A stretch of DNA of 64,000 bases, from the NCBI GenBank assembly GCA_018340805.1, contig JACMZG010001908.1, forward strand, positions 40,457,127 to 40,521,126, written 5' to 3'. The position numbers were made by a program, and so were the translations under genes. The notes beneath the pieces are model-generated. The model was not told where the DNA came from. It worked only from the letters and a program-made list of their open reading frames with translations, and did not search any database. This DNA is from Microvelia longipes. Lineage: Eukaryota; Arthropoda; Insecta; Hemiptera; Veliidae. Shown one piece after another: positions 11,501-21,720 of the stretch (its first letter is position 1; every line of letters begins with the position of its first letter).

Positions 11501-12500
11501 AATGGATTTTAAGATACCAGATGTTATCCATGGTTTAATTTTTTATTCTTACTATTAATTTTTTATAATTTTTACTTCAGTATTTTGTTTAATTATATCA
11601 GATATATTGTTTATAAAGTATTCGGTAGCTAAATTAGGACAAGTTATCTGATACAAATTACTCCAGTCGAATGTTCTTATTTCATTGTTAATAACTTCTT
11701 CAATAATTTTTTTTAATTTCAAAATTTTTGATACTTTCATTAACGTTTTTTGTAAACATTTGTTGAATTTCCAAACCGACTGGATAGTGATCAGATATTG
11801 GGGAGTGACTGATAAACGATTGATATTTATTTAATTCAGAAATAGGGCACCTGACCATAATATGATCTATACATGACTTAGACTGTTTGAAATGACGAGT
11901 TGTGTCATTTATATGACTGATAAACTTATACTCAGTTAGTAAATTAATATATTCTTCTGATAGATCACTTTTTGATAGTAAATTAATGTTTGTATCGCCT
12001 ATAATAATGTGACGAATCATATGTTTATGGTCTTCTAGATGTAACTCTAGACTATCTAAGAAATCAAGAACTTTTACCTCCCACGATCTATAGACAGATG
12101 TGATCCCTATTTCCAAGTTATTAATTAAAAGTTTAATGAACAAACTATTACAATTTTCTATTGGATGACATATTACTTGATTTACATTGATACTATCTTT
12201 AACATAGACGACAATGCCTTCATTCTGATTTTGACCGTAGTCTAAATAACTTTTGTAATCATCTATTTCGTGTATACAAGTAAATTCGGTTAACCACGCC
12301 TCTGTTAGTACTATAATGTCAAAACTGTTTTTGATATTCTGTAAATGAACTAATAATTGATCAAAATTCTTGTTTAAACTGCGTATGTTAGTGTGGTAGA
12401 TAGTAAAACTGTCTAAGTTGGTTGTAATGTGTCCTATATTATATATTAGAGATTTGTTAGCGATATTTTTATCTATATTATCTATGTAGTCTTTGCTCAT
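11501..12500 (-). pseudogene. LINE ORF2 endonuclease domain and EN-RT linker
   Basis: An ATG at 12498-12500 opens 266 codons, 42 bases after the ORF1 stop on the minus strand. The frame shows the apurinic-like endonuclease motifs in order: HTNIRSLNKNFDQLL (about residue 35), IIVLTEAWL with the catalytic glutamate, GIVVYVKDS, IGITSVYRS, HIIIGDTNINLL (GDxN), CIDHIMV and SHSPISDHYPV (the SDH motif). All key residues are visible, so this is the best-kept part of the element. A frameshift near 11740-11700 moves reading to a second frame (61 codons, 11555-11740), and a further shift gives KPWITSGILKSI at 11501-11536 just before the N gap. This would nick target DNA to prime reverse transcription; here it is stranded from its RT. 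Confidence 0.85.
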
Positions 12501-12542
12501 GTCTAATAAGTAGTTGTTAAGTTAAATTGTTTATTTAATGAA

Positions 12543-13488
12543 TTAAAGTTTTTTAGCTAGATCTAAGTTGTTATTAATAATAATGGGTGTAGATTTGTCA
12601 ATTTTTCTTACTAAAATTTTTCCTGCTGAGTACCAAACGTATTTGTAATCCAAAGCCTTGGCCTTCTCTCTAGTAGCTTTAAGTAGATCTAAGGTCCTGG
12701 TGGTCAGATGCTCCATCATGTACAACCTTCCTGGTTGTAAGGATGGATCAATAAGCTGCCTAGATATCCCTGATGTTTCTGGGTCTAGCTTAGCCATTTG
12801 TTTATATGATTGAATCCATTTATCTTTGATTAGTCGCCTTGTAAATTTAACAACAATAGGAGGCGTACTACTAGAATTTTTAGTTTGCAAGCGATGGGCA
12901 ATACTAACATCTGCTTCAGAATAATCGACTTTTAGAGTAGCAGCACAGCTTTTGACTATATCATAGACACTCTCACCTTCTCTACGGGGAAATCCCATGA
13001 TTATGACATTATCTCTCCTTGTATAATTTTGCAGATCATCATTCTCTTTTCTTAAGATTTCGAACTCAGTGTCTTTTTGCTTTATAAGTTCATCTTTTTG
13101 ATTAATTTGATCCACTAAATTGTCATATGTATTTGACATATGATCTACTGACTTCTTAATCTCTTCACTCTCTTCCTTGGAGATAATATTGTCAGTTATA
13201 TCAACAGAACCATCAGATTTTATTAATTTCTTAGTCCAGTCTTCAAAGAGATTGGTTATGTATGTTTTTAATTCTTTAATTATGTCCGTTTTCATAGACT
13301 CAAAGTTATTATTTTTACCTGTACATGAGATACATTTCCAGTTTTGTTTTGTGTCTCCTCATTTTTTGAAACTTATTTTCAGCCACATTATTGCACACAA
13401 AGTGACACAAATTCTTACACAAAACACAAGATAAAAAGTGTTCATTAGGAGCCGGCAAATCACAACGCGTGCAAAACAAATCAGCCAT
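12543..13488 (-). pseudogene. LINE ORF1: PHD-like zinc finger, coiled coil, RNA-binding domain
   Basis: ATG at 13488-13486 starts MADLFCTRCDLPAPNEHFLSC, with further CVLCKNLCHFVC and, one frame over, WKCISC. Together these give the Cys/His spacing of a PHD-type finger, common at the N-terminus of insect LINE ORF1 proteins. A one-base frameshift lies at about 13350-13360. The rest (250 codons, 12543-13295) has a heptad-rich coiled coil (about residues 45-90 of that frame), then LQNYTRRDNVIIMGFP and PIVVKFTRR, the signature of ORF1 RNA-binding regions, and a basic tail. Such proteins coat element RNA in RNP particles. A related coiled-coil/YTRRDN relic lies at 28.9 kb. Confidence 0.8.
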
Positions 13489-13719
13489 TTTACTATAATA
13501 ATCACGTATAATTATTAAAGCCTAAAAATTATTTTAATTAAATTATAGTAAAGTAATTATAACGTAGAAATATTATATTTTAAATAGTAAATAATTTAAC
13601 AAGTAAATAATTTAACAAATTATAAGGTTAAGAAGACAAGTTACGAAAAACAAGATCGTAAATAAACAGTTGTAGATGTTTCCCTTACAAAGGTTACTGA
13701 CGTACCATCTAAATAATAG

Positions 13720-14010
13720 TACTTTAAGCTTTAGGCAATTATGATATTCTAAGAACGAGAGTGCGAGATGAAGTAATAACACTCTATACTTTAAGATCAC
13801 TAAGTTAATATTTCATGCGTACTAAGTCCGAAGTAATGCCTTTTAAGGCTTTATGTAATCCTAACACTCTATGAAAGAGCGAAACCAGTCCAAAGTTATG
13901 AACCCTAGACATTGGAACTATATTTCATTTTTACGTTGAGCGCAGCGACACCTTAGAAGTATAATCATGACATTCTGAGGACTGATAATCTGACATAATA
14001 AGTGCGGTCG
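13720..14010 (-). repeat. Dispersed repeat with tandem GAGCGAAGCGAG-type units
   Basis: Segments at 13738-13790, 13855-13915 and 13965-14000 read, in the opposite sense, like the units at 34.56-34.91 kb (AATTATGATATTCTAAGAACG, AGTCCAAAGTTATGAACCC, CCTAGACAT, TCATGACATTCTGAGGAC). Divergence is high but the order of submotifs is kept. Confidence 0.5.
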
Positions 14011-14254
14011 TTCTTGGGCAGGTGGAGGAGGAATTACTCTTAAACTGTATAACCTAAAGCATAATGTTTAAAAATTTGGAAGTTTAAGGTAGGACAATCA
14101 GTTTTATATGAATAAGAAACATTCCCTAAAAATGTATTGCTCATAGCTTAATAGGTGTTGAATCCCCTGTGGAGGATGGGTTAGTGAGGTCTATCAAATT
14201 TCGTTTCACCTATGGGGCGAAAATTAGGCTCGGATGTAGGCTATAGTATTTCTG

Positions 14255-14301
14255 GTTGAATTGCCAAAGGCAATTCAACTAGACTAAGCACTAGACTAAG
14301 C
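14255..14301. repeat. Perfect 11-bp-arm hairpin followed by a 12-bp tandem repeat
   Basis: GTTGAATTGCC at 14255-14265 and GGCAATTCAAC at 14269-14279 pair around AAA. ACTAGACTAAGC then occurs twice in a row. Confidence 0.7.
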
Positions 14302-14475
14302 AGGTAACATTACCACCTTAGCGATATTTGACTGTTAATAAATGTTATATATTTTTATCAATGACACATTCGAATTCGTTCGTATTTTGGTTTACAGTAC
14401 TTCGTAAAGATGAAAAAAATTCTTTTATGTAAAGTAAAATTAATAGTAATTCAAGTTGAGTTTCTAGTCAGAAAC

Positions 14476-14488
14476 TAAGGAGTTTAGA
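14476..14488. repeat. Target-site duplication, left copy
   Basis: TAAGGAGTTTAGA, identical to 18758-18770. It sits immediately before the GC-richer LINE sequence. Confidence 0.85.
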
Positions 14489-15696
14489 GGAGGAAGGTTA
14501 CGGCAGCGCTAAGGTTAACATGTCGAACTTAGGTGCTCCGTAAATTTCTTTTTGTTAGTAGCGATGTAGTGTACTTGCGGTTGTGATTTTTGTGCGCCAT
14601 GGTGGATGAGTGCTCTGTGCGTGCTTTGCGATAGTTATTTTCAGTTGCGTAAGTCCCACTTTCCTAAATTTCTTCGTTAAAACATCGCATGTAGCCGTGT
14701 CCTGGGGGTCCGGCAGTCCGTTTTCGTGACTGTTCAGTTATGAACGGTCTGTCTGGGCAGATCCAGGGATACTAGTTGCATACGTTGTCATCCCATGACG
14801 TCACACAGGAAGAATTTCGGACTTTCTTCCTGTTGTTGCGCTTACGCACTGTTGCACCTCAGGCTCTTCTACCGGCGTTCATAATCTCAACGCTCGTGCT
14901 TGCTTGCTGCTAACTATTTGTTCTTACTTGCCTAAGTTTTTTTTCCCAATTTAATTGTTTATTAATTATCTATTTTGCGTCTATTTGGTGTTCTGTGTGA
15001 TTATTATCTGCAAATCACCTGTCTATTTTTATTATAATACGTAAGTTAAGAACATTACTACGTCAGTAGTTCTACATTTTCTGACACTTGATTCCAACTA
15101 TTTTCTTATACATATATATCTATACAATCTATTTTATTTATTTTATCTCATATATTTTCTATCTTTATTGGAATCATGTCAGGAAAAATCCAATGGCAGC
15201 CAGTGAGGCTACAAATAACCTCGCTTCTGTGGGGTACTGAGTCCGGGGTATAATCCCCTCAGACAAAGTCCCTGAACAGGCCACTGTATCGTCACTCTTG
15301 GCAGCCGACAGGGCTCTTTCTAACCCTGTCTCTGTCTCCGCAATCAAACCAGAGGGTAAAACTCCCTTAGGTGTGGCTGTGGGACAGGCCAGAGATTCAA
15401 AGTCTCACTTTGAGGGTCCTAACCCCTCGGTGAAGATGGTTCAGGTTAACCTTCAGCATAGCAAAGCTGCCTCGGCAGCCTATGCAACCTTCTTCAGGAG
15501 GCTCTATAGACATTGCCCTGATACAAGAACCCTGGGTTTCTGGAGGACGCGTATAGGCCTTGGACTCACTAGAGGACAAATTATTTACAACAAAAATAAT
15601 AAACACTCTAGAACTTGCATTTTTATTAAAAATGGACTAAATGCTCTTACGCTGTCAAATTTCTGTAGCAAGGATCTGACGGCTGTCAGAGTAGAC

Positions 15697-15777
15697 TACA
15701 TGAGGGAGATAGTCGGATGCAACTCATAGTAGCATCGGCTTACTTCCCTTATGACTCACCTAACCACCTCCGTCAAA
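15697..15777 (+). repeat. Source segment of internal LINE duplication
   Basis: This endonuclease segment, encoding EGDSRMQLIVASAYFPYDS, is in its expected place. It recurs at 16352-16433 with one substitution and one extra C. Confidence 0.9.
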
Positions 15778-16351
15778 TGAATGAGGAATTAGTTACTTAC
15801 TGCAACAGCAATAACATTGAACTATTAATTGGTTGTGATGCTAATGCTCATCATGCAGCTGCTTGGGGAGTACTGACACCAACTCACGTGGTGAAGACTC
15901 CTCTCCTATTATTTCTAACAACTTGGTTATCTTCAACCAAGGTAATACCCCACTTTTAACAAAAGAAGGCAAGAAGTTCTTGATATCACAATGGTACCCC
16001 TGTGATAGACAGAATCTCACAAATGGTATGTATCTGAAGAACCTTCTTCTTCTGACCATAGATATATTCTATTTGAATTAACATGTGATCAAAAGCATGA
16101 AACTACCTATTACAATCCTAGGAAGACTGACTGGATGCCTTCCGGCAGGATCTAGCATCCTATCTGTCTTCCTTTAATGTTGAAATAGGTAACCATCTTG
16201 ATCTAGACTCGATGGCCTCACTATTAACTGAGGCTATGGATCTCTCCTTCAAGAAAAATTGTCCTCTGAGTGTGCAGAAAGGCTCCAGGAAAATTCCATG
16301 GTGGAGCCACTCTCTCGACAATCAGAGGAAAAAAGTACGAAAATTATTCAA

Positions 16352-16433
16352 TACATGAGGGAGATAGTCGGATGCAACTCATAGTAGCATCGGCTTACTT
16401 CCCTTATGACTCACTTAACCCACCTCCGTCAAA
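16352..16433 (+). repeat. Misplaced second copy of the endonuclease segment
   Basis: The copy follows RKIPWWSHSLDNQRKKVRKL, the start of the EN-RT linker, and is followed directly by LLQQGLDTLAPLLC-like RT-entry sequence in another frame. It thus stands where about 600 bases of linker should be. Confidence 0.9.
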
Positions 16434-18660
16434 GCCCTGTTACAGCAGGGCTTGGACACTCTGGCTCCCTTACTTTGCAGCATTTTCAGAGCAAGTATAG
16501 CTCTAAATCATATTCCTGAACTCTGGAAATCTGCCAAGGTTACTTTTATACCCAAACCTGGACGTGTTTCATACACGGAGGTAAGGCTTATAGACCAATA
16601 TGTCTGTCATCTTTTCTCAAAACAATGGAGAAGATTATTGACAGACACATTCGCGAAACAGCGCTGATTACCAAGCCGCTGCACAAATATCAGTTTGCAT
16701 ATCAAGCTGGCAAATCTTGCGAAAGCGCATTACATCTTGTTGTTAATAAGATTGAAGCTGCTTTTGAAAGCAAAGGATGTGTTGTTGGCGCCTTTCTCGA
16801 TATTGAAGGAGCATTTGATAACACATCTTTCCAAACTATACTCTCCTCTCTGAGAGAGCGTGGTGTTGAAGAATCTGTCTGTAGATGGATAGCCACTATG
16901 CTTCTCAGTAGAAATGTTATAGCTTCTGTGGCTGGAGAGACGGCTGAAGCCGAGTCACCAGGGGATGCCCGCAGGGTGGTCTTGTCTCCTCTACTGTGGA
17001 GCTTGTGGTGGACGGCATACTCTGCTGTCTTAACAGTAAAGGCTTCTTTGCTATAGGGTACGCTGATGACATAGTCATCCTTATTCCTGGCAAATTCATT
17101 AATACAGCCCTAGAAGTAATTCAAACACCGATAAGGCTGATTGAGAACTGGTGCAAACAGGTAAAACTTTCAATCAATCCTGCCAAAACTGCACTTGTAA
17201 TTTTCACCAAACAAACAAAACCTCACTCTGTGAGGCCCCCTATACTGTTTGGTGAACAACTACAGCTATCTGACCAGGTCAAATATCTCGGAGTAATCCT
17301 TGACAAGAGGCTAAGTTGGAATCAACAGCTGGATAAAATAATTAATAAAGCCAAACTGACTTTAATGACAGTCCGTAGAGCTGTAGGTAAAATCTGGGAC
17401 TTAAACCTCAAGTATTGCGATGGCTTTACTTAATGGTGGTCAGACCTATTATTACCTATTGTGCCCTTGTGTGTGGCCTAAAGTCAATCAAACACCGCAA
17501 TTATCAAACTGAACTCAGTTCAGCGCTTAGCCTGTCTATCCATTACAGGGTCCATGAACTCAGCACCAACTACTGCTCTAGAAGTCATGCTGAGCCTTCC
17601 GCCCCTTGATCTTATTATAAAGAGTGAGGCTAGGTTGGCGGCTTACAGACTGCAGAACAGTGGGAACTGGAAGATCCCTACCATTAGAGGTCACTCCAAA
17701 ATAGTGAATGTAATTCAGAGTCCCATACTATCTATGAACTCTGATTACATGACCACCCTCTACTCCTATGAAAACCCTTCACACTCAGTTGTGATAGTTT
17801 CAATGGGAACCACCTCAATCCTCTGGTGACACTGTATGGTATACAGATGGATCTAAGATGGACTGTGGCTCTGGGAGTGGCATAATGAGGCTCATGCAAA
17901 TATCAAAACCTCATTTCCTTTAGGAAAGTATGCCACAGTGTTCAGGCAGAAATATTTGCTATTAATGCCTGTCTAATAGAAATATTAAAAAGAATCCTAA
18001 TCAGACTTCTATAAATATTTTTACTGACAGCCAAGCTGCCATTAAAGCTCTTGGTTCATACAAAGTCAACTCCAAGCTTGTCTGGAGTGCTTACAAACCT
18101 TCTGACCTTGTCACTCAACAACGATGTAGCAATCAGATGGTGCCTGGCCATAAGGGAATTGAAGGTAATGAGCAAGCAGACATCCTTGCAAAAAAGGGTC
18201 TGAGACCACTCCTGTGGGCCCTGAACCCATAGTAGCCATACCGAAAGCTATAGCTAAAGGTGTAATTAAAGATTGGCTCTTAACCAATCACCTGCACCAC
18301 TGGAACAAATCCTCAGGCATGAGGCACATTAAACTTATGTTAAAAGGACCCAGTCCCAAAGTAACTGAGGACCTCCTGAGTCTCAGCAGAAGGGACCTTA
18401 GAACAGTAACTGGACTACTGACTGGTCACTGTCACCTCCGAAAACATCTCCATACCATTGGTATCTTTAAAGATAACCCAGTGTGTAGGCTTTGTGAATC
18501 GGAAACTGAAACTGCATCTCACATACTTCTGAGATGTGAAGCCCTAGCCTTTCAAAGGTTCACCAACTTTGGTAGCAGCATTCTCACTAAGTTTGACTCT
18601 ACCAATGAATCACTGGTCAAAAAGATCCTAGACCTAGTCCGGGAAAAAGGATTATTCTGA

Positions 18661-18757
18661 CCTGGACTAATTGAGGGGATTGTACAATAGACTTCCAGTC
18701 GCAGTGCAAATGGGGTCTATCCTCGACTCCAACCCCAATCTTTAATAATAATAACAA
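18661..18757 (+). other. 3' UTR and TAA-rich tail of the I-group-like LINE
   Basis: Short G+C-richer 3' UTR (TGGACTAATTGAGGGGATTG...) ending in AATAATAATAACAA, directly followed by the right target duplication. Confidence 0.8.
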
Positions 18758-18770
18758 TAAGGAGTTTAGA
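18758..18770. repeat. Target-site duplication, right copy
   Basis: TAAGGAGTTTAGA, exact match to 14476-14488. Confidence 0.85.
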
Positions 18771-19235
18771 TATTATTTCTAAATATTAAATTTAAAGCTA
18801 AATTTCTTCAACATTTAGCACGCAGTAACATCCACCGTATTTTTGGTTTTCAGGGTTTTTTGTTTTTGATAAAGAAACTGGTCTTATTGATTCCGGACTA
18901 GTTTTATTTGATCCTTTTTCCAAGAAAAAACTTTAACTCGTAATTTTACTGAATTTTGTTAATGTCAAACCGTTTAATGTCGTCACAATGACTGATACGG
19001 ATTTTCTACTCTCGTCAACTTTTATTTTTAAAGAAAATTTGCTAAAAGGAAGGTAAAAGACAAATAAAAAATAGGATAAAAGCCTTTAAAAAACAATATA
19101 TATCCGTTTCTAATCAAAATATTAAATTATTAAGTTGTTTTGTAATTTTAATTGTTCAGTTATTAATCCTTATTTTCAACCTAAAATAAAACGGTTTTAG
19201 AAGTACTATGAAAAATTGTACTTCTTAAATATTTT
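18771..19235. other. AT-rich DNA, nothing recognised
   Basis: No coding or repeat signal was seen here. Confidence 0.5.
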
Positions 19236-19907
19236 TACTTTTCCTCATTTATACCGTAGGTATATAGGAAAAGTTTTGTGTTTTCAAAATAATCCGAAAC
19301 CGGGATAAAACCGAAATTATCCGGTTTAGGCGTTTTTAAGGCCTTCTGAGTGGTTTTTGTAATGTTGTCTGTCTGTATGTTTTTGTGTGTGTGTCTGTTA
19401 TCATCGTAGCGCCCAGTGTATTTATGCTAGAGAGTTGAAATTTTGTACGAAAATCATTCTATCGCTGTATTTGTGCTGTTAGGAAAATAACTTTTTATGA
19501 CGTCATAAACCCGCAATGTCACTATGTATAAGACCAACATATATTTTATGTTTCATTTCATTATCAGCATTAGTTCAATTTTAATTGAATGACTTGTGTA
19601 CGTTTTTTTAAAAAAATGGAATTAATAGAAAATAGTCTAATTGAGTTGAAATTTGATACAAGTGTATATTATTACCTAATAAATAAGCACACTAAGTTCA
19701 ATACGACAAGTATATCCATGATTTTTGTTGGATCATACAAATTAAGGAACGTTGAGCATGGTCAGTGCTGAATGGGTGACCGCTGAGAATGATATGGATG
19801 CATTTCCTATCTGAAGACGAGCGAAGCGAGTTTGAAGCAGGGAGGATGAGCGTAGCAAATCCGATGTAATGAGGAAAAGTTCCGAGATACCCCGTACCCG
19901 ATTTTTT
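19236..19907 (+). repeat. 5S-core dispersed repeat, complete copy 1
   Basis: Begins ACTTTTCCTCATTTATACCG, continues with CCGAAACCGGGATAAAACCG, a GT-rich stretch, GCTAGAGAGTTGAAATTTTG and TATGACGTCATAAACCCGC, and ends GATGAGCGTAGC...AATGAGGAAAAGTTCCGAG and CCCGTACCCGATTTTTT. Near both ends ACTTTTCCTCAT and ATGAGGAAAAGT are inverted copies. At 19729-19790 it carries a block resembling the internal promoter of 5S rRNA (GGATCATACAAATTAAGGAA, GGTCAGTGCTGAATGGGTGA, CCGCTGAGAA). GACGAGCGAAGCGAG follows. No protein is encoded. Confidence 0.8.
19729..19790 (+). promoter_or_regulatory. 5S rRNA-like internal promoter block in copy 1
   Basis: Compared with the conserved metazoan 5S region (GATCACCGAAGTTAAGCAGC, then GGGTGACCGC), the block keeps the order GGATCA..AA.TTAAG..CGTTGAGC..GGTCAGTGCT..ATGGGTGACCGC. 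This corresponds to box A, the intermediate element and box C of type 1 RNA polymerase III promoters. Whether it is active is unknown. Confidence 0.65.
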
Positions 19908-20995
19908 CTTTGCTCTTGCAACTGAAATACAAAATTACTATTAAACTTACTTAATCAATATCAAAAAGAAACTAGGTTGAAAGTCACAGCTTTTTAAACA
20001 CTATTAATATTTTATCCCATAAATTATTTATACATTTAATTACACTAATGCTTTAAAAAAACAACACAAAATAAAAAGTTTTTAATTTTTATAACTTGTG
20101 AACAAAACTTATCGATTAACTGTAGCGTGCCGACTGTAACACCATCATATTTCAAACTCTCAAACTTTATTTTTCATAAACTTATATATTCTTCTTAATT
20201 TTTACCATTATTTTGTCATGAAGTTTAATTTTTAAAAATAAGTCAATATTTCATTAATTTAAGCTGAAAATATAAGGTAAACAATTTTTTGTTGAACAAT
20301 TCCCAATATTCACATTCAAAAGTTAATTTTTATATAAATTCATTTTTATTGATATTGTAATTTAAAAAAAATATAAAAATAAAATTTTTCCTACTAATGT
20401 TTTGAATTTATTCATACTTATTTTATAACATTTAAAGATAACAATTTACCTATAATTTTGGGTTTGAAGATACTAGATATATAGAATATCTCTACATTTC
20501 CTCATTACGCCGTAGGTTTATAGGATAAGTATTGTGTTTGCAAAAAAGTCCGTAACCTAAATACCCGTTTTAGGTGCTTGTAAGACCTCCTGAGTAGTTT
20601 TCTCTAAGTTTTCTGTCTGTATATGTGTGTGTGTCTGTTATAATTCTATCTCCCAGGATATTTATGCAGAAAGATTTGAAACTAGGTACAACGCCAGGAA
20701 ATAATTTTTATTAGGTCATAAACCTGCAATTATGAATGACCTTGTGAAAATTTTGAAAATTTGTAAAATGCGAAAAATGTTTTGATTGATTGAAATTTAG
20801 ATTAGATTTAGTATAATTTAATTATCAGTGTTGCTAACTAAGGTTAAAAACTCAGTAATTTAAACACAAACTATTTTGTAATCAAATTAAATACAAGATT
20901 AAATTAAAATGCAATATTTAAATTGTCTTGTCATTTTTTCAATGTCATTTAAATTAAATAATTATTAACAATCAGCGTTAGTTCAATTTTTATCT

Positions 20996-21008
20996 AATGA
21001 CTTTTATA
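20996..21008. repeat. Target-site duplication of palindromic insertion, left
   Basis: AATGACTTTTATA, identical to 21321-21333. In uninterrupted copies the same site is single (AATGACTTGTGTACG at 19.59 and 23.02 kb). Confidence 0.75.
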
Positions 21009-21280
21009 TCAATTAAATTAACGAAGACTTCAGTCCTTTTTTATTAAAATTTATTCAAAATAAATTCACGAAGAGCTTTCGCCCAGGGATCCTGAGCTTC
21101 TTCAGTTCTTAAAATGACAAAATGAGAAAGTTTGAAAATTAATAAAATTTTCAAACTTTCTCATTTTGTCATTTTAAGAACTGAAGAAGCTCAGGATCCC
21201 TGGGCGAAAGCTCTTCGTGAATTTATTTTGAATAAATTTTAATAAAAAAGGACTGAAGTCTTCGTTAATTTAATTGATAT
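21006..21280. repeat. Perfect palindrome, 135-bp arms, 5-bp spacer
   Basis: Arms 21006-21140 and 21146-21280 are exact reverse complements around AATAA. The arm carries CTGAAGAAGCTCAGGATCCC then TGGGCGAAAGCTCTTCGTGA, a motif style seen at the 3' ends of Penelope-like elements. A short unique tail (21281-21320) separates the palindrome from the right target duplication. Confidence 0.9.
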
Positions 21281-21320
21281 CACAATTTAAAACAGTCCAA
21301 AAAAGATCTAAAGTTATTAA

Positions 21321-21333
21321 AATGACTTTTATA
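21321..21333. repeat. Target-site duplication of palindromic insertion, right
   Basis: AATGACTTTTATA, exact match to 20996-21008; the host repeat resumes here (AAGTTATTTAAAAATTG). Confidence 0.75.
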
Positions 21334-21469
21334 AGTTATTTAAAAATTGTAATAAACCAAAAATTAATGCTATTGAGTTAAAATTTAGTACATACCTTTT
21401 TATATCCCTTTATGTAATACATAAGTATACAAAATTTTGTTTCAATATTTCAAGTATATTTACGGTTTC

Positions 21470-21532
21470 TTTGGATTATAAAAGTTAAGCAGCATCGAGC
21501 AAGTTCAGTGATTAGGTGGGTGACTTCGGGGA
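21470..21532 (+). promoter_or_regulatory. 5S rRNA-like block in copy 2
   Basis: Contains GTTAAGCAGCATCGAGC exactly in 5S box A form, then GTTCAGTGATTAGGTGGGTG and AC. This is the clearest box A among the plus-strand copies. Confidence 0.7.
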
Positions 21533-21720
21533 ATAAATCGAATTTATTTCATGTGTGAGGATAAGCAAATCGATTTTGAAGACGTGTCACAGAATACCGC
21601 AGAATATATTTGTGAATTTTTATAATCTGAGAACAATCGAAGCGAGTCCGAAGTAGTGATGATGAGCGTAGCGAATCTGTTGTGATGAGGCAAAGTTAGA
21701 GGCACTCCGTACCTGATTTT

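Larger units (their letters stand above)
8278..13488 (-). mobile_element. Decayed CR1/Jockey-type LINE, interrupted and gapped
   Basis: Read on the minus strand the parts occur in canonical order: zinc-finger/coiled-coil ORF1 (13488-12543), endonuclease (12500-11700), EN-RT linker (to 11501), N gap, RT fingers and palm (10740-10200), thumb (to about 10000), foreign DNA (9990-8761) and C-terminus (8760-8278). The distance between the linker motif KPWITSGILKSI and the RT motif before NQFGF-like sequence is usually around 200 residues, which agrees with the 686-N gap. Several frameshifts make every ORF except the endonuclease non-functional. The clade is inferred from ORF architecture only. Confidence 0.75.
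15193..18660 (+). pseudogene. LINE ORF2 polyprotein: endonuclease, RT, RNase H, CCHC
   Basis: ATG at 15193 is in frame with the following open frame except for one TGA at 15238. Endonuclease: VQVNLQHSKAASA, IDIALIQEPWVSGGR (frame 3), LLIGCDANAHHAA, SSDHRYILFEL near 16060. RT: ELWKSAKVTFIPKPG, YQFAYQAGKSCESALHL, GAFLDIEGAFDN (motif A), VVLSPLLWSLW, GYADDIVIL at about 17058 (catalytic YADD intact), KYLGVILDKRLSW. RNase H: WYTDGSK, QAEIFAINA, FTDSQAA and NEQADILAKKG supply the D-E-D-D set (17833-18200). C-terminus: CRLCESETETASHILLRC at about 18484-18537. At least eight frameshifts or stops inactivate it. About 200 residues expected between EN and RT are missing, replaced by the 16352-16433 duplicate. 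Confidence 0.85.
14489..18757 (+). mobile_element. Near-full-length I-group-like LINE with 13-bp target duplication
   Basis: A 4.27-kb insertion, visibly richer in G+C than its surroundings. It has about 700 bases of 5' UTR (14489-15192), one large ORF2 pseudogene (15193-18660) with endonuclease, RT, RNase H and C-terminal zinc knuckle, a 3' UTR of about 80 bases and a TAATAATAATAACAA tail. The 13-bp TAAGGAGTTTAGA on both sides shows insertion by target-primed reverse transcription. Presence of RNase H points to the I/LOA-type group rather than Jockey or CR1. No ORF1 was found, so the 5' end may be incomplete or ORF1 lost. An 81-bp piece of the endonuclease region is repeated in place of the EN-RT linker. 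Confidence 0.85.
20494..21720 (+). repeat. 5S-core dispersed repeat, copy 2, interrupted
   Basis: Same order of landmarks as copy 1: CATTTCCTCATTACGCCGTA, GTGTTTGCAAAAAAGTCCG, the GT-rich stretch, AATCAGCGTTAGTTCAATTT, the 5S-like block, GAAGCGAGTCCGAAGTAG, GATGAGCGTAGCGAATC and ACTCCGTACCTGATTTTT. It is split at about 21009-21320 by a palindromic insertion. Removing that insertion plus one 13-bp duplicate restores alignment with copies 1 and 3. Confidence 0.75.

Noticed and set aside
10743..11558. Two open frames of over 260 codons across the N run
   Set aside because: They consist of undetermined residues and homopolymer-encoded lysine or phenylalanine; they are artefacts of the gap.
15397..17099. 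Minus-strand open frames at 15397-15606, 15841-16059, 16702-16896 and 16917-17099
   Set aside because: They are antisense to LINE domains that are clearly readable on the plus strand.
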